Assembly (NCBI RefSeq): GCF_002920535.1
Contig: NZ_PQSS01000065.1
Location: 1-41,128 of the forward strand
Length of the DNA stretch: 41,128 bases
Direction: 5' to 3'
DNA from: Streptomyces sp. Ru71
Lineage (GTDB): Bacteria > Actinomycetota > Actinomycetes > Streptomycetales > Streptomycetaceae
Positions 30,539-38,799 of the stretch are shown here, in pieces. The position numbers were made by a program, and so were the translations under genes. The notes beneath the pieces are model-generated. The model saw only the letters and a list, made by a program, of their open reading frames with translations. It was not told where the DNA came from and ran no database searches. Position 1 is the first letter of the stretch, and each line of letters begins with the position of its first letter.

Positions 30539-31087
30539 TCAGGCCCTCTTCCACCGCGGCGGCAGGAGCCCGTCGCCCGGCCACAAGGGCTGCTCGGCCG
30601 CGACGCCGGTAAGGAACATGCCGACGTCGGCCAGGACCTTCGTGCGGTCGTCCGGTCCGTAGACGATGAACTCCCCGGCTGCAGTATCGAAGGCGCGCAC
30701 GTGGCTGTCGGGGCCGGTGCAGATCAGGGCCCGGGCAACGTCGGGCAGTCCCAGGCTGAGCGCGTCGCACATCTGGCTCCGCACAAGGTGCACCAGGTCC
30801 ATGGTGACGCGCTCCCAGTTGCCGACGCTCGGCCAGTCGGCGCCGCCGTTCAGTTCGTGAGTGAGAGTGGCCAGCGGGATGATCTCGCCCGGCCGGCGTC
30901 CTTGGGTGAGAAGGCCGTGGATCCGGGTGCCGTCGGGCTGCAGGACGTGAGGGTGGAGCAGTGAGCCTGCCGCGACGACGGTGGTGTTGATCTCCTGGAT
31001 CCCGGGGCCAGGGTAGTACGGCTCGTGCGCGAAAATCAGATAGACGTCCGGGGTTCGGACAACCGGGGTGCACTCGGGCTGGGACAT
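30539..31087 (-). CDS. Hypothetical plasmid protein, 182 aa
   Basis: I do not recognise the family. ATG 31087 (MSQPECTPVVRTPDVYLIFA) lies below GAAGGGAAC. The protein is soluble, with PGIQEINTTVVAAGSLLHPH, a helix-rich middle (WERVTMDLVHLVRSQMCDAL) and a beta-type end (RALICTGPDSHVRAFDTAAG, EFIVYGPDDRTKVLADVGM). It follows the minus-strand genes 33095-31292 with a 205-bp gap that probably carries its own promoter. Confidence 0.7.
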   Translation of the reverse strand: MSQPECTPVVRTPDVYLIFAHEPYYPGPGIQEINTTVVAAGSLLHPHVLQPDGTRIHGLLTQGRRPGEIIPLATLTHELNGGADWPSVGNWERVTMDLVHLVRSQMCDALSLGLPDVARALICTGPDSHVRAFDTAAGEFIVYGPDDRTKVLADVGMFLTGVAAEQPLWPGDGLLPPRWKRA

Positions 31088-31291
31088 GAGACGAGTTCCC
31101 TTCAACGGTGGTGTGCAGGCGTGTGCTGAGATACCGGACGGGTCGTCGGCCGAACGCCCGGCGGATGTGCGCTCACGGGCCGCCCGGGTTCACATCTGTC
31201 GTCCGCAGCGTTCCCTGTGACGTGCCCGGTGGCGATGCGCTGCAGGATGTGGGTGGGGGTGACCTAACTGGCAAGCTGGAGCATCGCCGGC

Positions 31292-31651
31292 TCACCGGCG
31301 ACCAGTCCGGCTGAGGCGGAGCCTGGTCCCGGCTCCGCGCAGGTTCGCATCGCACAGCAGGTGCCGGCCGACCTCGCACGAGCGGCGCAGTGCGTTCGCA
31401 GACGAGTACGAGCCCGCAGCCAGCCGAACAGGTGCGGTCGCGGACGTGGCCGGCGCGCAGGGCGCGGGGCGCAGGCCCATGACGATGCCGTCCTGGGTGC
31501 GGGCCGTGACCTCCAGCTCGGCGGGCACCGTCTGCGGCTCGGCCGCCAAAGGGCGCGGGGGGCGTTCCTTCTTCCGCCGCCCGGGATCGCGGGTGAAGGG
31601 CTCGCGGTGTCCGGTCCCGGCGGGCGGCGGGGCATGGAGGGGGTCTGTCAC
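31292..31651 (-). CDS. Hypothetical protein, C-terminus probably frameshifted
   Basis: GTG 31651 opens a frame with a proline/arginine-rich N-terminus, a strand PAELEVTARTQDGIVMGLR and a helical part VRLAAGSYSSANALRRSCEV then GRHLLCDANLRGAGTRLR. The last residues before the stop at 31292 look random. A neighbouring frame reads SAGLVAGEPAMLQLAS to a stop at 31264, a more natural ending. I infer a one-base shift near 31310. It begins 25 bp after the winged-helix gene's stop and is probably co-transcribed with it. Family not recognised. Confidence 0.55.
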   Translation of the reverse strand: MTDPLHAPPPAGTGHREPFTRDPGRRKKERPPRPLAAEPQTVPAELEVTARTQDGIVMGLRPAPCAPATSATAPVRLAAGSYSSANALRRSCEVGRHLLCDANLRGAGTRLRLSRTGRR

Positions 31652-31676
31652 GGGCTGCTTCTTTCTGGCTATTGGG

Positions 31677-33095
31677 TCAGGCGGAGGCGCACGTGGTGCA
31701 GCGGCCGTCGCCGTCGGGGTGGGCGCGACGGGGCGTGGGGCCCGGGCAGGTGTGGCACACAGGCCAGCCGAGACAGGTGGGGCAGAGGTCCTCGCCGGGA
31801 GCAGGCCCGGGAAGGCCGCAGCCGGCGCATTCGACGAGGGCCCGGTAGGTGAGCGCCTCGCTCACCGTGCGCGATGCGGCGCAAGACCCGGTCGGCTGCA
31901 GCGGCTGCGGGTCGTTCCAACCGGGTGTGTCGTGGTGGTCGGCCGCGAGGGCGGGCGGCGGGTAGGCCTGGGCTGCGCGCAGGCGGGCGGCGATGATCGC
32001 GCCGACCGTGGTCCGCACCGGGTTGGGCAAGGGTCGGTCGGCGATGACGTGCAGCAGCTGCTCGCGGCTCCAGCCGGCTTCCAGCATCACGGTCACGACG
32101 CGGCCTTGATCGGTCAGCGCCTGCCCGGTCAGCAGCAGCTCGGGGCGTTGTGCCCCGAGGTCGAGCAGCAGCCGGATGCCCGGATGCAGCTCATCCGCGG
32201 CGGGCGGCGCCGGCAGAGGCTTCGGCGTTGCCGGCTGGTCCGTCCGCGCGGGTGTCTGCGCGGCGCCGCGGCTGCCGCACGGACGGAGGGGTCTGGTGTT
32301 CTGCTTGCTGGTCTTCTTTCTGTTGGTGTTCTTAGTGCCGGGATCAGCCAACGTAGGCTCATCCAATCCTGGAAAACCCGACTCTGGTTGCGACCTGGGG
32401 TTTTGCAGGGCGGGCAGGTCGGTGATGAAGTACAGCGCCTGCCCGAGCGTGCCGTCGGTGTTCCGCTCGCGGGTGCGGCAGAGGAAGCCATATCGCTCCA
32501 GCTGCTTGAGCCCCGTGGTGACCGCGTCGACCCCCTCGCGGCCGCGGCGCACCAGATCGGCGACGGTGACCTGCCAGCCCTCCCGGTGCGTGCTGACGTA
32601 CCCGAAGATCCCCTTCGCCTTGAAAGGCAGTCTGGGGTCGCGGAACAGGCCATTGGCGATCTGGGTGAACTGATCACCCGCCATCACCCCGCGCCGGATC
32701 CCCGCCGCGAAGCCGGCATGGTGTTCGTCTGCGATCGCGAGCGCGGTGGAGGTGGCTTCCCGCAGGGCGACGTCGCGGGTGGCGGCGGGGCGGTCGGTGA
32801 TGGAGTAGACGACCTCGCCGAGCGTCCCGTCTGCCCGGCGCAGTCGTTCACGGACGAGGTAGCCGTACTGTTCCAGTTCTTTCAGGCCGGCGCGGATCGC
32901 CTCCCGCCCATCAGGACCCACGGCAACCAGATCGGCGACGGTGACCTGCCAGCCGTCCCGGTGCGTGCTGACGTACCCGAAAATACCCTTCGCCTTGTAG
33001 GACAACCGGCCATCGCGGAACAGGCCATTGGCGATCTGGGTGAACTGATCGCCCGCCATGACGCCTCGGCGGACCCCTGCCCCAAGACGGCTCAC
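31677..33095 (-). CDS. Winged-helix plasmid protein with tandem duplicated N-terminal domain, 472 aa
   Basis: Residues about 7-110 and 132-235 are two copies of the same winged-helix domain: MAGDQFTQIANGLFRD, then KAKGIFGYVSTHR and GWQVTVADLV, with a 125-residue period. The DNA of the two copies is also almost identical in places, so the duplication is recent. The middle is a disordered linker (KNTNRKKTSKQNTRPLRP) and a helical domain. The C-terminus holds four CxxC-type pairs (CAGCGLPG, CPTCLGW, CHTCPGP, CTTCA), a zinc ribbon. Such helix-turn-helix proteins are common on actinomycete plasmids and may act as initiators or regulators. GTG 33095 follows GGGAG; ATG 33060 is an alternative. Confidence 0.75.
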   Translation of the reverse strand: MSRLGAGVRRGVMAGDQFTQIANGLFRDGRLSYKAKGIFGYVSTHRDGWQVTVADLVAVGPDGREAIRAGLKELEQYGYLVRERLRRADGTLGEVVYSITDRPAATRDVALREATSTALAIADEHHAGFAAGIRRGVMAGDQFTQIANGLFRDPRLPFKAKGIFGYVSTHREGWQVTVADLVRRGREGVDAVTTGLKQLERYGFLCRTRERNTDGTLGQALYFITDLPALQNPRSQPESGFPGLDEPTLADPGTKNTNRKKTSKQNTRPLRPCGSRGAAQTPARTDQPATPKPLPAPPAADELHPGIRLLLDLGAQRPELLLTGQALTDQGRVVTVMLEAGWSREQLLHVIADRPLPNPVRTTVGAIIAARLRAAQAYPPPALAADHHDTPGWNDPQPLQPTGSCAASRTVSEALTYRALVECAGCGLPGPAPGEDLCPTCLGWPVCHTCPGPTPRRAHPDGDGRCTTCASA

Positions 33096-33304
33096 CGCCG
33101 TGCTCCCGAATCGGGCCGCACGCGGTAGCCAGAGCAGCACACCAGGCCCGCCGAGATGAGGCGGGCCTTGGGCCTGGGGGTGCAGGCGTGCGAGTACTCC
33201 ATGCGGACAGCTCACCCGCCGGCCCCGACCAGGCTGACAGCCATGATCCCCGACCATCGGTCACGATCCAGCAACGAGCCGTCCAGCTGCCGCGGTCGGG
33301 CTCT

Positions 33305-33319
33305 TGGTCGGGCCGACCA
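33305..33319. repeat. 15-bp palindrome, copy 1 of 2
   Basis: TGGTCGGGCCGACCA (7-bp arms, one central base) occurs here and identically at 33771-33785. The two copies flank the TGCGCA cluster. Confidence 0.7.
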
Positions 33320-33452
33320 GGCCTCCCCGCAGCGCGCACGCGGTGAGGGCGCAGGGCTTCGCCTGGACTGCTGATGCCCCGGCCGCGCCGTCGCGGGCCG
33401 GGCATCAGCACGCGCTGCTCGGGTCAGAAGTTCAGGCAGGGGCCATGACGGT

Positions 33453-33657
33453 TGCGCAGCGGTTGCGCACCCGACTGCGCAGCGGCGGACAGGCGATGCG
33501 CAATCGGCCTGCGCAACCGGTCGAGGATCCTGCGCAGCCTGCATGCGCGGTCAGGCTGCGCAGTCGGGCCGATGATTCCTGTTCTTCCGCTGCGCAGATC
33601 CCGGGTGGGGCACTGCGTAGGCGCCTGACGAGGGTCCCGGGAGCTGCCGTCTGCGCA
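33453..33657. repeat. Cluster of nine TGCGCA palindromes
   Basis: TGCGCA starts at 33453, 33464, 33476, 33497, 33510, 33531, 33557, 33591 and 33652, with near-matches TGCGCG (33544) and TGCGTA (33614). The first intervals (11, 12, 21, 13, 21, 13, 13) are close to whole helical turns. At this GC content well under one copy is expected by chance in 205 bp. It looks like a multi-site protein-binding array. Confidence 0.75.
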
Positions 33658-33770
33658 TCGCAGAGACCGGTGGACGAGCGTCGCGTGTTCGGCCAGACGC
33701 TCGCCCTGCTGGACCGTGGACCGGGCCCCGATGTCCCTTCATCCGCTCACCGCAGCCGTGGTCAGGCCTG

Positions 33771-33785
33771 TGGTCGGGCCGACCA
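33771..33785. repeat. 15-bp palindrome, copy 2 of 2
   Basis: An exact second copy of TGGTCGGGCCGACCA, 466 bp from the first. It is followed at once by GACCCCGACCA, whose inverse lies at 33824-33834. Confidence 0.7.
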
Positions 33786-33912
33786 TGACCCCGACCATGC
33801 ACTTCGTGTCCCCATCGTGACCTTGGTCGGGGTCTGATGGTCGGTGGTCAGGTCAGGGTCGACGGGTTTTCTCAAGGTCAGCAACATCCGGTACTGACCT
33901 GGGAGTTTGACC

Positions 33913-34845
33913 ATGTCCCCTGGCAAGCAGGCCTCCAAGAGCGAGGCGGCTGCTGCAATGGCGGCCGGCGCACGGCTGGAGTTGATGCGGCGCCGGGTAC
34001 GGCTGTCGCGGGTGGCGGTGTTGACCGCCGTCGCGGCCGGCCCCATCGCCCTGTGCGTCGCCGTCGCTTCCACCCCGACCACGGTCCAGGCGGCCACGGC
34101 GGCCAAGCCCAGTGCTGTGCGCACCGCGGTGGCCGCCGCCGACCCGGGCGGCTATGCGCAGCTGTTCCTCAGCGCCTGGTTGCGCAGCAGCGCCGGCGAG
34201 GAGACGAGTGCGCAGGCGCGGCTTGCGCACTCGATGGCGCCGGGCGTCGACCTGCCTGACCCCGCCTCCGATGCGCACCCGGCACCACTGTCCGTGACGG
34301 CGGTGCGCACTGCGCAGCGCGACGGCGGTGCGTGGTCGGTAACGGTGGCGGTGCAGTATGCCGACGGCTCCGTGCGGTACTACGCACTGCCGGTGATCGC
34401 CGACCGGGCGGGCACCTCGTTCACGGTGACGGGTGCCCCCGGCGTGGTGGCCGGTCCGGCCCGCGCCTCGGTTCCGAAGTCGCCGTACGGCGTGACCGTC
34501 CCCGAGGGGGACCTGTCCTCCGCAGTCGAGGAGTTCCTCGCCGCCTACCTGACGGGCGCCGGAGAAGTCGACCGCTACCTCGCGCCCGGCGTGACGGTCG
34601 CGCCGCTCTCCCCCGCCCCTTACACGGCGGTCGCCGTGCAGCAGGTGTCAGCCATCGAGGAGGCCGCGACCGCCGGGGAGGTACCGGCCGACGGCACGAA
34701 GGTGCGTGTTCAGGCCTCGGTGGAGGCCCGGGACGCCGCCGGCCGGTGGCCGCTGGCGTACGAGCTCACGCTGAAGGCCCGCTCTGGCCGGTGGGAAGTC
34801 GCGGCGCTGGAGTGCGGGACTGCCCGGGACGGGGGTGCGCGGTGA
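33913..34845 (+). CDS. TcpC-type conjugal transfer protein (VirB8-like), 310 aa
   Basis: A basic cytoplasmic N-terminus (about 1-30), one membrane helix (VAVLTAVAAGPIALCVAVAS, about 35-55) and two extracellular NTF2-like domains follow (the first ends near LPVIADRAGTSFTVTGAP; the second spans LSSAVEEFLAAYLTGAGEVD to YELTLKARSGRWEVAAL). This is the layout of TcpC/ConB, the VirB8 counterpart of Gram-positive conjugation systems. ATG 33913 follows GGGAG. It heads the transfer operon, its stop overlaps the next start (GTGA), and its first third carries eight TGCGCA sites. Confidence 0.85.
   Translation: MSPGKQASKSEAAAAMAAGARLELMRRRVRLSRVAVLTAVAAGPIALCVAVASTPTTVQAATAAKPSAVRTAVAAADPGGYAQLFLSAWLRSSAGEETSAQARLAHSMAPGVDLPDPASDAHPAPLSVTAVRTAQRDGGAWSVTVAVQYADGSVRYYALPVIADRAGTSFTVTGAPGVVAGPARASVPKSPYGVTVPEGDLSSAVEEFLAAYLTGAGEVDRYLAPGVTVAPLSPAPYTAVAVQQVSAIEEAATAGEVPADGTKVRVQASVEARDAAGRWPLAYELTLKARSGRWEVAALECGTARDGGAR
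34118..34316. repeat. Second TGCGCA cluster, inside the tcpC-like gene
   Basis: TGCGCA starts at 34118, 34155, 34181, 34209, 34224, 34272, 34304 and 34311, in different reading phases, so it is not a coding repeat. There are none between 33658 and 34117. Spacing is less regular than in the intergenic cluster. Confidence 0.6.
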
Positions 34846-35183
34846 ACACGGTGCACACCTTCATGCTCGCCGGGCAGCTGGACGATCTCGGCGACTCGTG
34901 GATCAACATGTTCAAGGACTGGGCGACCAAGGGCCTGGAGGCGGGTCTGATCTGCCTCGTCGTCGTGATCATGGTTCAGAAGTTCAGCCTCAAGGCCGGG
35001 ATCGGGGCCATGATTTTGATGATCATCGCGCTCGGGCTGTACAACTCCCGCGACAGTCTCGCGAACATGTTCGTGGACGAGGTCAAGAACCCGGCCAAGG
35101 GCGCACACGCCGTCCCCGGCGTCGTACAGTCCGAGCTCCCCGCCTCCCGTGGCCATTCCCCGGGCGTCGGAGGCGGGCTGTGA
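34842..35183 (+). CDS. Small membrane protein of the transfer operon, 113 aa
   Basis: Two hydrophobic segments (GLICLVVVIMVQ and GIGAMILMIIALGLYN, about residues 40-72) separated by a short basic turn suggest a hairpin in the membrane. The N-terminus (LDDLGDSWINMFKDWATK) is amphipathic and the C-terminus polar. GTG 34842 overlaps the TcpC-like stop, and its stop overlaps the next start (GTGA). Position and topology suggest a pilin-like or channel subunit; this is inference. Confidence 0.75.
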   Translation: MNTVHTFMLAGQLDDLGDSWINMFKDWATKGLEAGLICLVVVIMVQKFSLKAGIGAMILMIIALGLYNSRDSLANMFVDEVKNPAKGAHAVPGVVQSELPASRGHSPGVGGGL

Positions 35184-35761
35184 GCGCGGCGGCGGCCGGC
35201 CAGGTCGGCCGCTTCTACACCGCCGCCCGCCGGCACCCCTGGGTGCTGGGCAAGGTCGCCGACTGGAAGATCCCCCTCGGTCCCTACACCCCTGCTCAGA
35301 TCGCTCTCGCCGTCGGCGGCGGCTTCCTTCTGATCAAGACCATCAGCTGGTGGTCGTGGATGTTCCCGCTGCCTATCGTCGCGTGGGTGCTGGCTATCTG
35401 GGCGGTGCGCCGGCCGAAGATCCGTGGTCGAGCGCCGATGCAGGCCGCGTTGGGCTGGGTGCTGCTTCTCTGGCAGCCGCGCGGGGGGCGGATCGGCGGG
35501 CGGGCCGCCCGCGACCGCGCTGCCCGCCCGCTGCTCGGCGGCTTCACCATCGAGGAGGCACCCGCACCCGGGACTGCTGCGCAGGCCGCGCCCTGCCGGC
35601 AGGTTCAGCGGCGTCCATCCCGGGCGCCGCACCCGAGCCCGGCCCCAGGCCCCTCGTTGGCACCCCGTCGCGCACTGTCGGTTGCTGCTGCGGTGGCAGC
35701 GGGGCCGGTGTCGGGTGTGCAGCAGCTGTTCACGCTCGCCCAGCAGGGGGGTGCCCGTTGA
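35180..35761 (+). CDS. TcpE-like conjugal transfer membrane protein, 193 aa
   Basis: The N-terminal half holds paired hydrophobic segments (IALAVGGGFLLIKTISWWSW and FPLPIVAWVLAIWAVRRP), then a basic region, as in TcpE/ConD proteins that anchor the VirB4-type ATPase. The C-terminal half is proline/alanine-rich and probably disordered. GTG 35180 overlaps the previous stop, and its own stop overlaps the ATPase start at 35758. Confidence 0.7.
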   Translation: MSAAAAGQVGRFYTAARRHPWVLGKVADWKIPLGPYTPAQIALAVGGGFLLIKTISWWSWMFPLPIVAWVLAIWAVRRPKIRGRAPMQAALGWVLLLWQPRGGRIGGRAARDRAARPLLGGFTIEEAPAPGTAAQAAPCRQVQRRPSRAPHPSPAPGPSLAPRRALSVAAAVAAGPVSGVQQLFTLAQQGGAR

Positions 35762-38448
35762 GGGTTCCGATCCGTCATATCGCCGGGCACCTGGTGTGGT
35801 CGACGCAGGGCAGCGTGTGGGCCGTCTACCGCCTTCACCCCGGCCCGGACGCGCAGGGACAGCGTGAGGAGACCGTCCAGGGCACGTACGTGCCGGCGGC
35901 GGTCCGCGACGAACAGCTCGCCAAGATCACACATCTGATGCGGTCGCTGTCCGGGGCGCCCAGGTTGTTCGGTCTGTGCGCGCAGGTCGACCCGGGTGAG
36001 ATCGCCCTGAAGATGATTGAGGGCATCGAGCCGGCCAAGCAGGCACCCGGTTCGGGCCGGCATCCGTGGGTGGAGAACGTCGAGGCCACCCTGGACCTGC
36101 TGGACGACCAGGAGATGCACCGCCGCACCCTGTGGCTGGCCGTGCCGTTGCAGGCCGAGACAGGCGGCCTGCAGGTGTCGGCCTCGCTCGGTGCGGCGTG
36201 GGCCGAGATCGCGCCGATGCTCGGCATGCGCCCGGCACCGGTGGCACGGCGTGAGGTGACCGCCTACCGCCAGCAGGCCTCCCGGGTGGAAGCCGCGCTC
36301 GCCGGTGGCATCGCCTTCCGACCGGCCCGCCCGGCGGAGATCGTGTGGATGATCCAGCACGCCCTCCACCGCGGCCTGGCCGAGCCGCTGCTGGCCGAGG
36401 CCGAGGCCAGTGAGCTGTATGGCGGGAAGATCCGGGACGGGGTGCTGCGCTCCCCCAGCTATGCCGACCTCGGTCAGGTCCGCCTGCAGGAGGGCGGCAT
36501 TGACCCCGAGCTCGACGACGTCGACGGGCTCAAGAGCACGGGCAGCATCACGCGGTCGGGCCGCACGGCCTGGTGGCGAGTGAATACCGGCTCGCCGCTC
36601 GGCCGGCGCTGGCTGCAGGTCGAGTCCGACGCCGGGGTGGGCTATCAGGCGCAGCTGGCGCTGGCCGAGTGCCCGCCCGCGGTCAGCCAGGACGCCGCCG
36701 ACCTGTTCGCCCAGTTGGAGATGCTCGACTTTCCCGTCGACTACACCGTCGACCTGACGCTCGTGCCCGCGGAGAAGGCCCGCGACCAGGTGCGCCGCAA
36801 GAAGAACGAGCTGATCGACCAGGCCGAGCAGTACGACGCCCGCCCGACCGGGATGCCCGCCTCCCTCACCGAGGCCGCCCGCGACCTGGGCGAGCTGGAT
36901 GCCCGCCTGTCCCGCACCTCCGTGGAGGTGGAGGTGCAGTCGGTGACCGTGCTGACGGTGTGGGGGCCGAGCGCCGCCGTGTGCGACGCGAGGGCGCGGG
37001 CGCTGGCCGCGCTGCTGGCGGGTGCCGACTACCGCGCCGTGCGCCCGGCCGGCCTGCAGGAGGCCCTGTTCACCCTCGGCTTGCCCGGCACCGTGCGTCC
37101 GGGTGTGGTGCGGGAGTTCACCCAGCACCAGGTCAGCGAGGACTGGGCGCTGTCGGGGGCCTTCACCGCGGCTGAGGTCGGCGACCCGAACGGGATGTTC
37201 CTCGGCATCGACCTGGACTGCGGCACCACTCGCCCCGTCATGATCAATGTGGCCGATGCGCCCAAGGTCGACGCATCGGCGTCCATGGGGATCGTCGGGG
37301 ACCTCGGCGCGGGCAAGAGCGTGCTGCAGAAGCTGATCGCGGAAGCGGTATGGGCGCGCGGTGGCTGCGCGATCTGCATCGACCGCACCCCCGTGCGCGA
37401 GTGGGCCGCCTTCGCCCGCACCGCCGCCCAAGGCCGTGTCCAGATCATCGATGCCGCCCAGGCCGAAGTGTCCATTGACCCGCTTCGGATGTTCACCGGG
37501 CCGGAAGGCCGCCACTACGCCCTGTCCTACCTCACCCTGCAGCTCGGCATCGGCCCGATGAGCACCAGCGGCGAAGTCCTCCACCACGCTGTCGAGCAGG
37601 CCGCCCTCAGCGACGCGCCCTCCATGCACCGCGTCCTTAAGGTCCTCGAAGAAATGGCCACGCGCGAGACGGGCAAACGGCAGGATGCGGCCGCCACCCT
37701 CGCCGGCCTCATCCGCGTCGTCGCCGCCAACACCCTGGCCCGGATGGTCTTCGACCCGACGCTGCCGCCGGTCAGGTTGGACGCCTCGTCCGCCTCCGAC
37801 ATGATCGTGATCACCACGACAGGGCTGAAGCTGCCGCCTAAGGCCGCGTTCGACAAGCCCGAGGTCTTGCACCAGCAGCCGCTGGAGGCGCTGATCGGCC
37901 GAGCGGTGCTCTACCTGATCGCCGCGATCGCCCGGCAGACCGCGTTCGAGGACCCGGCGCGGTTCACAGCTGTGGTGCTGGACGAGCTGTACTGGCTGAC
38001 CAGCTCGGCCGAGGGCACTGCCCTGGTGCACGAGATCCTTCACGACGGCCGCAAGCACGGCGCAGGGCTCATTGCCGGATCTCACGACGCCGTTGAACTC
38101 GGCCCGGACCGCGGGCTGATGGCCTACCGGGCACTCGCCCGCACCGCCGACCGCGAACGTGCTCGCCGGGGCCTGGAGTTCATCGGTCTCGACCCGAACG
38201 ACGACGAGCTGGTGCGGCTGGTGACGACTGGTCTGTCCCCGGTCGGTCACAAGGGCCGGGAGGGCGAGTTCCTGCTGACCTGCCCCCGGCAGAACACCGG
38301 CCGCATCAAGGTCTCCATCCCCCGCATCCCACGGATCGCCACCTCCATCACCACCACGCCCGGACGCCGCACGAGCGCTGTCTCCCCCTCCGTGCCGGAT
38401 CCGCTGTCCGGCGAGGCCGTGGAGGCACGTCTGAAGGAGCACGCCTGA
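35758..38448 (+). CDS. VirB4/ConE-type conjugation ATPase, 896 aa
   Basis: This is the motor ATPase of a Gram-positive-type type IV secretion system. The Walker A motif GDLGAGKS is at about residues 513-520 and Walker B TAVVLDELYWL near 738. The N-terminal half is the membrane-complex-binding domain typical of VirB4/TraC/ConE. The start is TTG 35758 (RVPIRHIAGHLVWSTQGSVW), chosen because it overlaps the TcpE-like stop and follows GGGGGG at six bases. Its stop overlaps the next start (TGATGG). Assignment is strong; an alternative non-transfer role is unlikely in this operon. Confidence 0.9.
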   Translation: MRVPIRHIAGHLVWSTQGSVWAVYRLHPGPDAQGQREETVQGTYVPAAVRDEQLAKITHLMRSLSGAPRLFGLCAQVDPGEIALKMIEGIEPAKQAPGSGRHPWVENVEATLDLLDDQEMHRRTLWLAVPLQAETGGLQVSASLGAAWAEIAPMLGMRPAPVARREVTAYRQQASRVEAALAGGIAFRPARPAEIVWMIQHALHRGLAEPLLAEAEASELYGGKIRDGVLRSPSYADLGQVRLQEGGIDPELDDVDGLKSTGSITRSGRTAWWRVNTGSPLGRRWLQVESDAGVGYQAQLALAECPPAVSQDAADLFAQLEMLDFPVDYTVDLTLVPAEKARDQVRRKKNELIDQAEQYDARPTGMPASLTEAARDLGELDARLSRTSVEVEVQSVTVLTVWGPSAAVCDARARALAALLAGADYRAVRPAGLQEALFTLGLPGTVRPGVVREFTQHQVSEDWALSGAFTAAEVGDPNGMFLGIDLDCGTTRPVMINVADAPKVDASASMGIVGDLGAGKSVLQKLIAEAVWARGGCAICIDRTPVREWAAFARTAAQGRVQIIDAAQAEVSIDPLRMFTGPEGRHYALSYLTLQLGIGPMSTSGEVLHHAVEQAALSDAPSMHRVLKVLEEMATRETGKRQDAAATLAGLIRVVAANTLARMVFDPTLPPVRLDASSASDMIVITTTGLKLPPKAAFDKPEVLHQQPLEALIGRAVLYLIAAIARQTAFEDPARFTAVVLDELYWLTSSAEGTALVHEILHDGRKHGAGLIAGSHDAVELGPDRGLMAYRALARTADRERARRGLEFIGLDPNDDELVRLVTTGLSPVGHKGREGEFLLTCPRQNTGRIKVSIPRIPRIATSITTTPGRRTSAVSPSVPDPLSGEAVEARLKEHA

Positions 38449-38798
38449 TGGCCACGTCTTCCTGGGACCGCTCCCGGCGCGTCGCGGCTGCCGCGAGCGT
38501 CCTCACCGTGATCGCCCTTGTGGCCAGCGCGGTCATCTTCGCTCTCTGCGTGTCCGTGCCGGAGACGTGGTGGCCGCACACCGGACAGGGGTTCGCCGCC
38601 GACTCCCGCGCCGCCCACCAGGACCCCTGCGCTCGAATCATCGGACCGGCCAAGGCGTACTGCGAGCGGGGCACCACGACGACCGCGGGCAACAAGCGGG
38701 ACGTGGCCGGTGGCGTGCGGAGGCTGGGGACTGCCGGTGCGGCTGTGGCCGCCCTGGTGATGTGGCGGCGGCGTGCGGCTGGGCAAAGGCGGCGCTGA
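38448..38798 (+). CDS. Small membrane protein of the transfer operon, 116 aa
   Basis: One membrane helix near the N-terminus (VLTVIALVASAVIFALCVSV), an extracellular middle with two Cys (DPCARIIGPAKAYCERG) and a second weak hydrophobic stretch before the basic end (GAAVAALVMWRRRAAG). The Cys-containing block DPCARI..AKAYCERG resembles CRKIRGPGRKYCERG in the next gene, hinting at a shared external module. ATG 38448 overlaps the ATPase stop. Confidence 0.7.
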   Translation: MATSSWDRSRRVAAAASVLTVIALVASAVIFALCVSVPETWWPHTGQGFAADSRAAHQDPCARIIGPAKAYCERGTTTTAGNKRDVAGGVRRLGTAGAAVAALVMWRRRAAGQRRR

Positions 38799-38799
38799 A

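Larger units (their letters stand above)
33096..33912. other. Large repeat-rich divergent intergenic region
   Basis: This 0.8-kb region separates the minus-strand winged-helix gene from the plus-strand transfer operon. Its frames are not protein-like. It contains nine TGCGCA palindromes, two copies of a 15-bp GGTCGG palindrome and the inverted pair GACCCCGACCA (33787-33797)/TGGTCGGGGTC (33824-33834). The position beside the transfer operon makes it a candidate origin of transfer or replication, and it must also hold promoters for both directions. Confidence 0.6.

Noticed and set aside
33453..33657. CRISPR array as explanation for the TGCGCA repeats
   Set aside because: The repeat is only 6 bp, the spacing is irregular (11-61 bp) and no cas genes are present.
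35605..38442. A 945-codon open frame on the minus strand opposite the VirB4-type gene
   Set aside because: It mirrors the high-GC coding strand. The composition is His/Gln/Val/Gly-rich without domains, and the plus-strand frame has clear Walker motifs.
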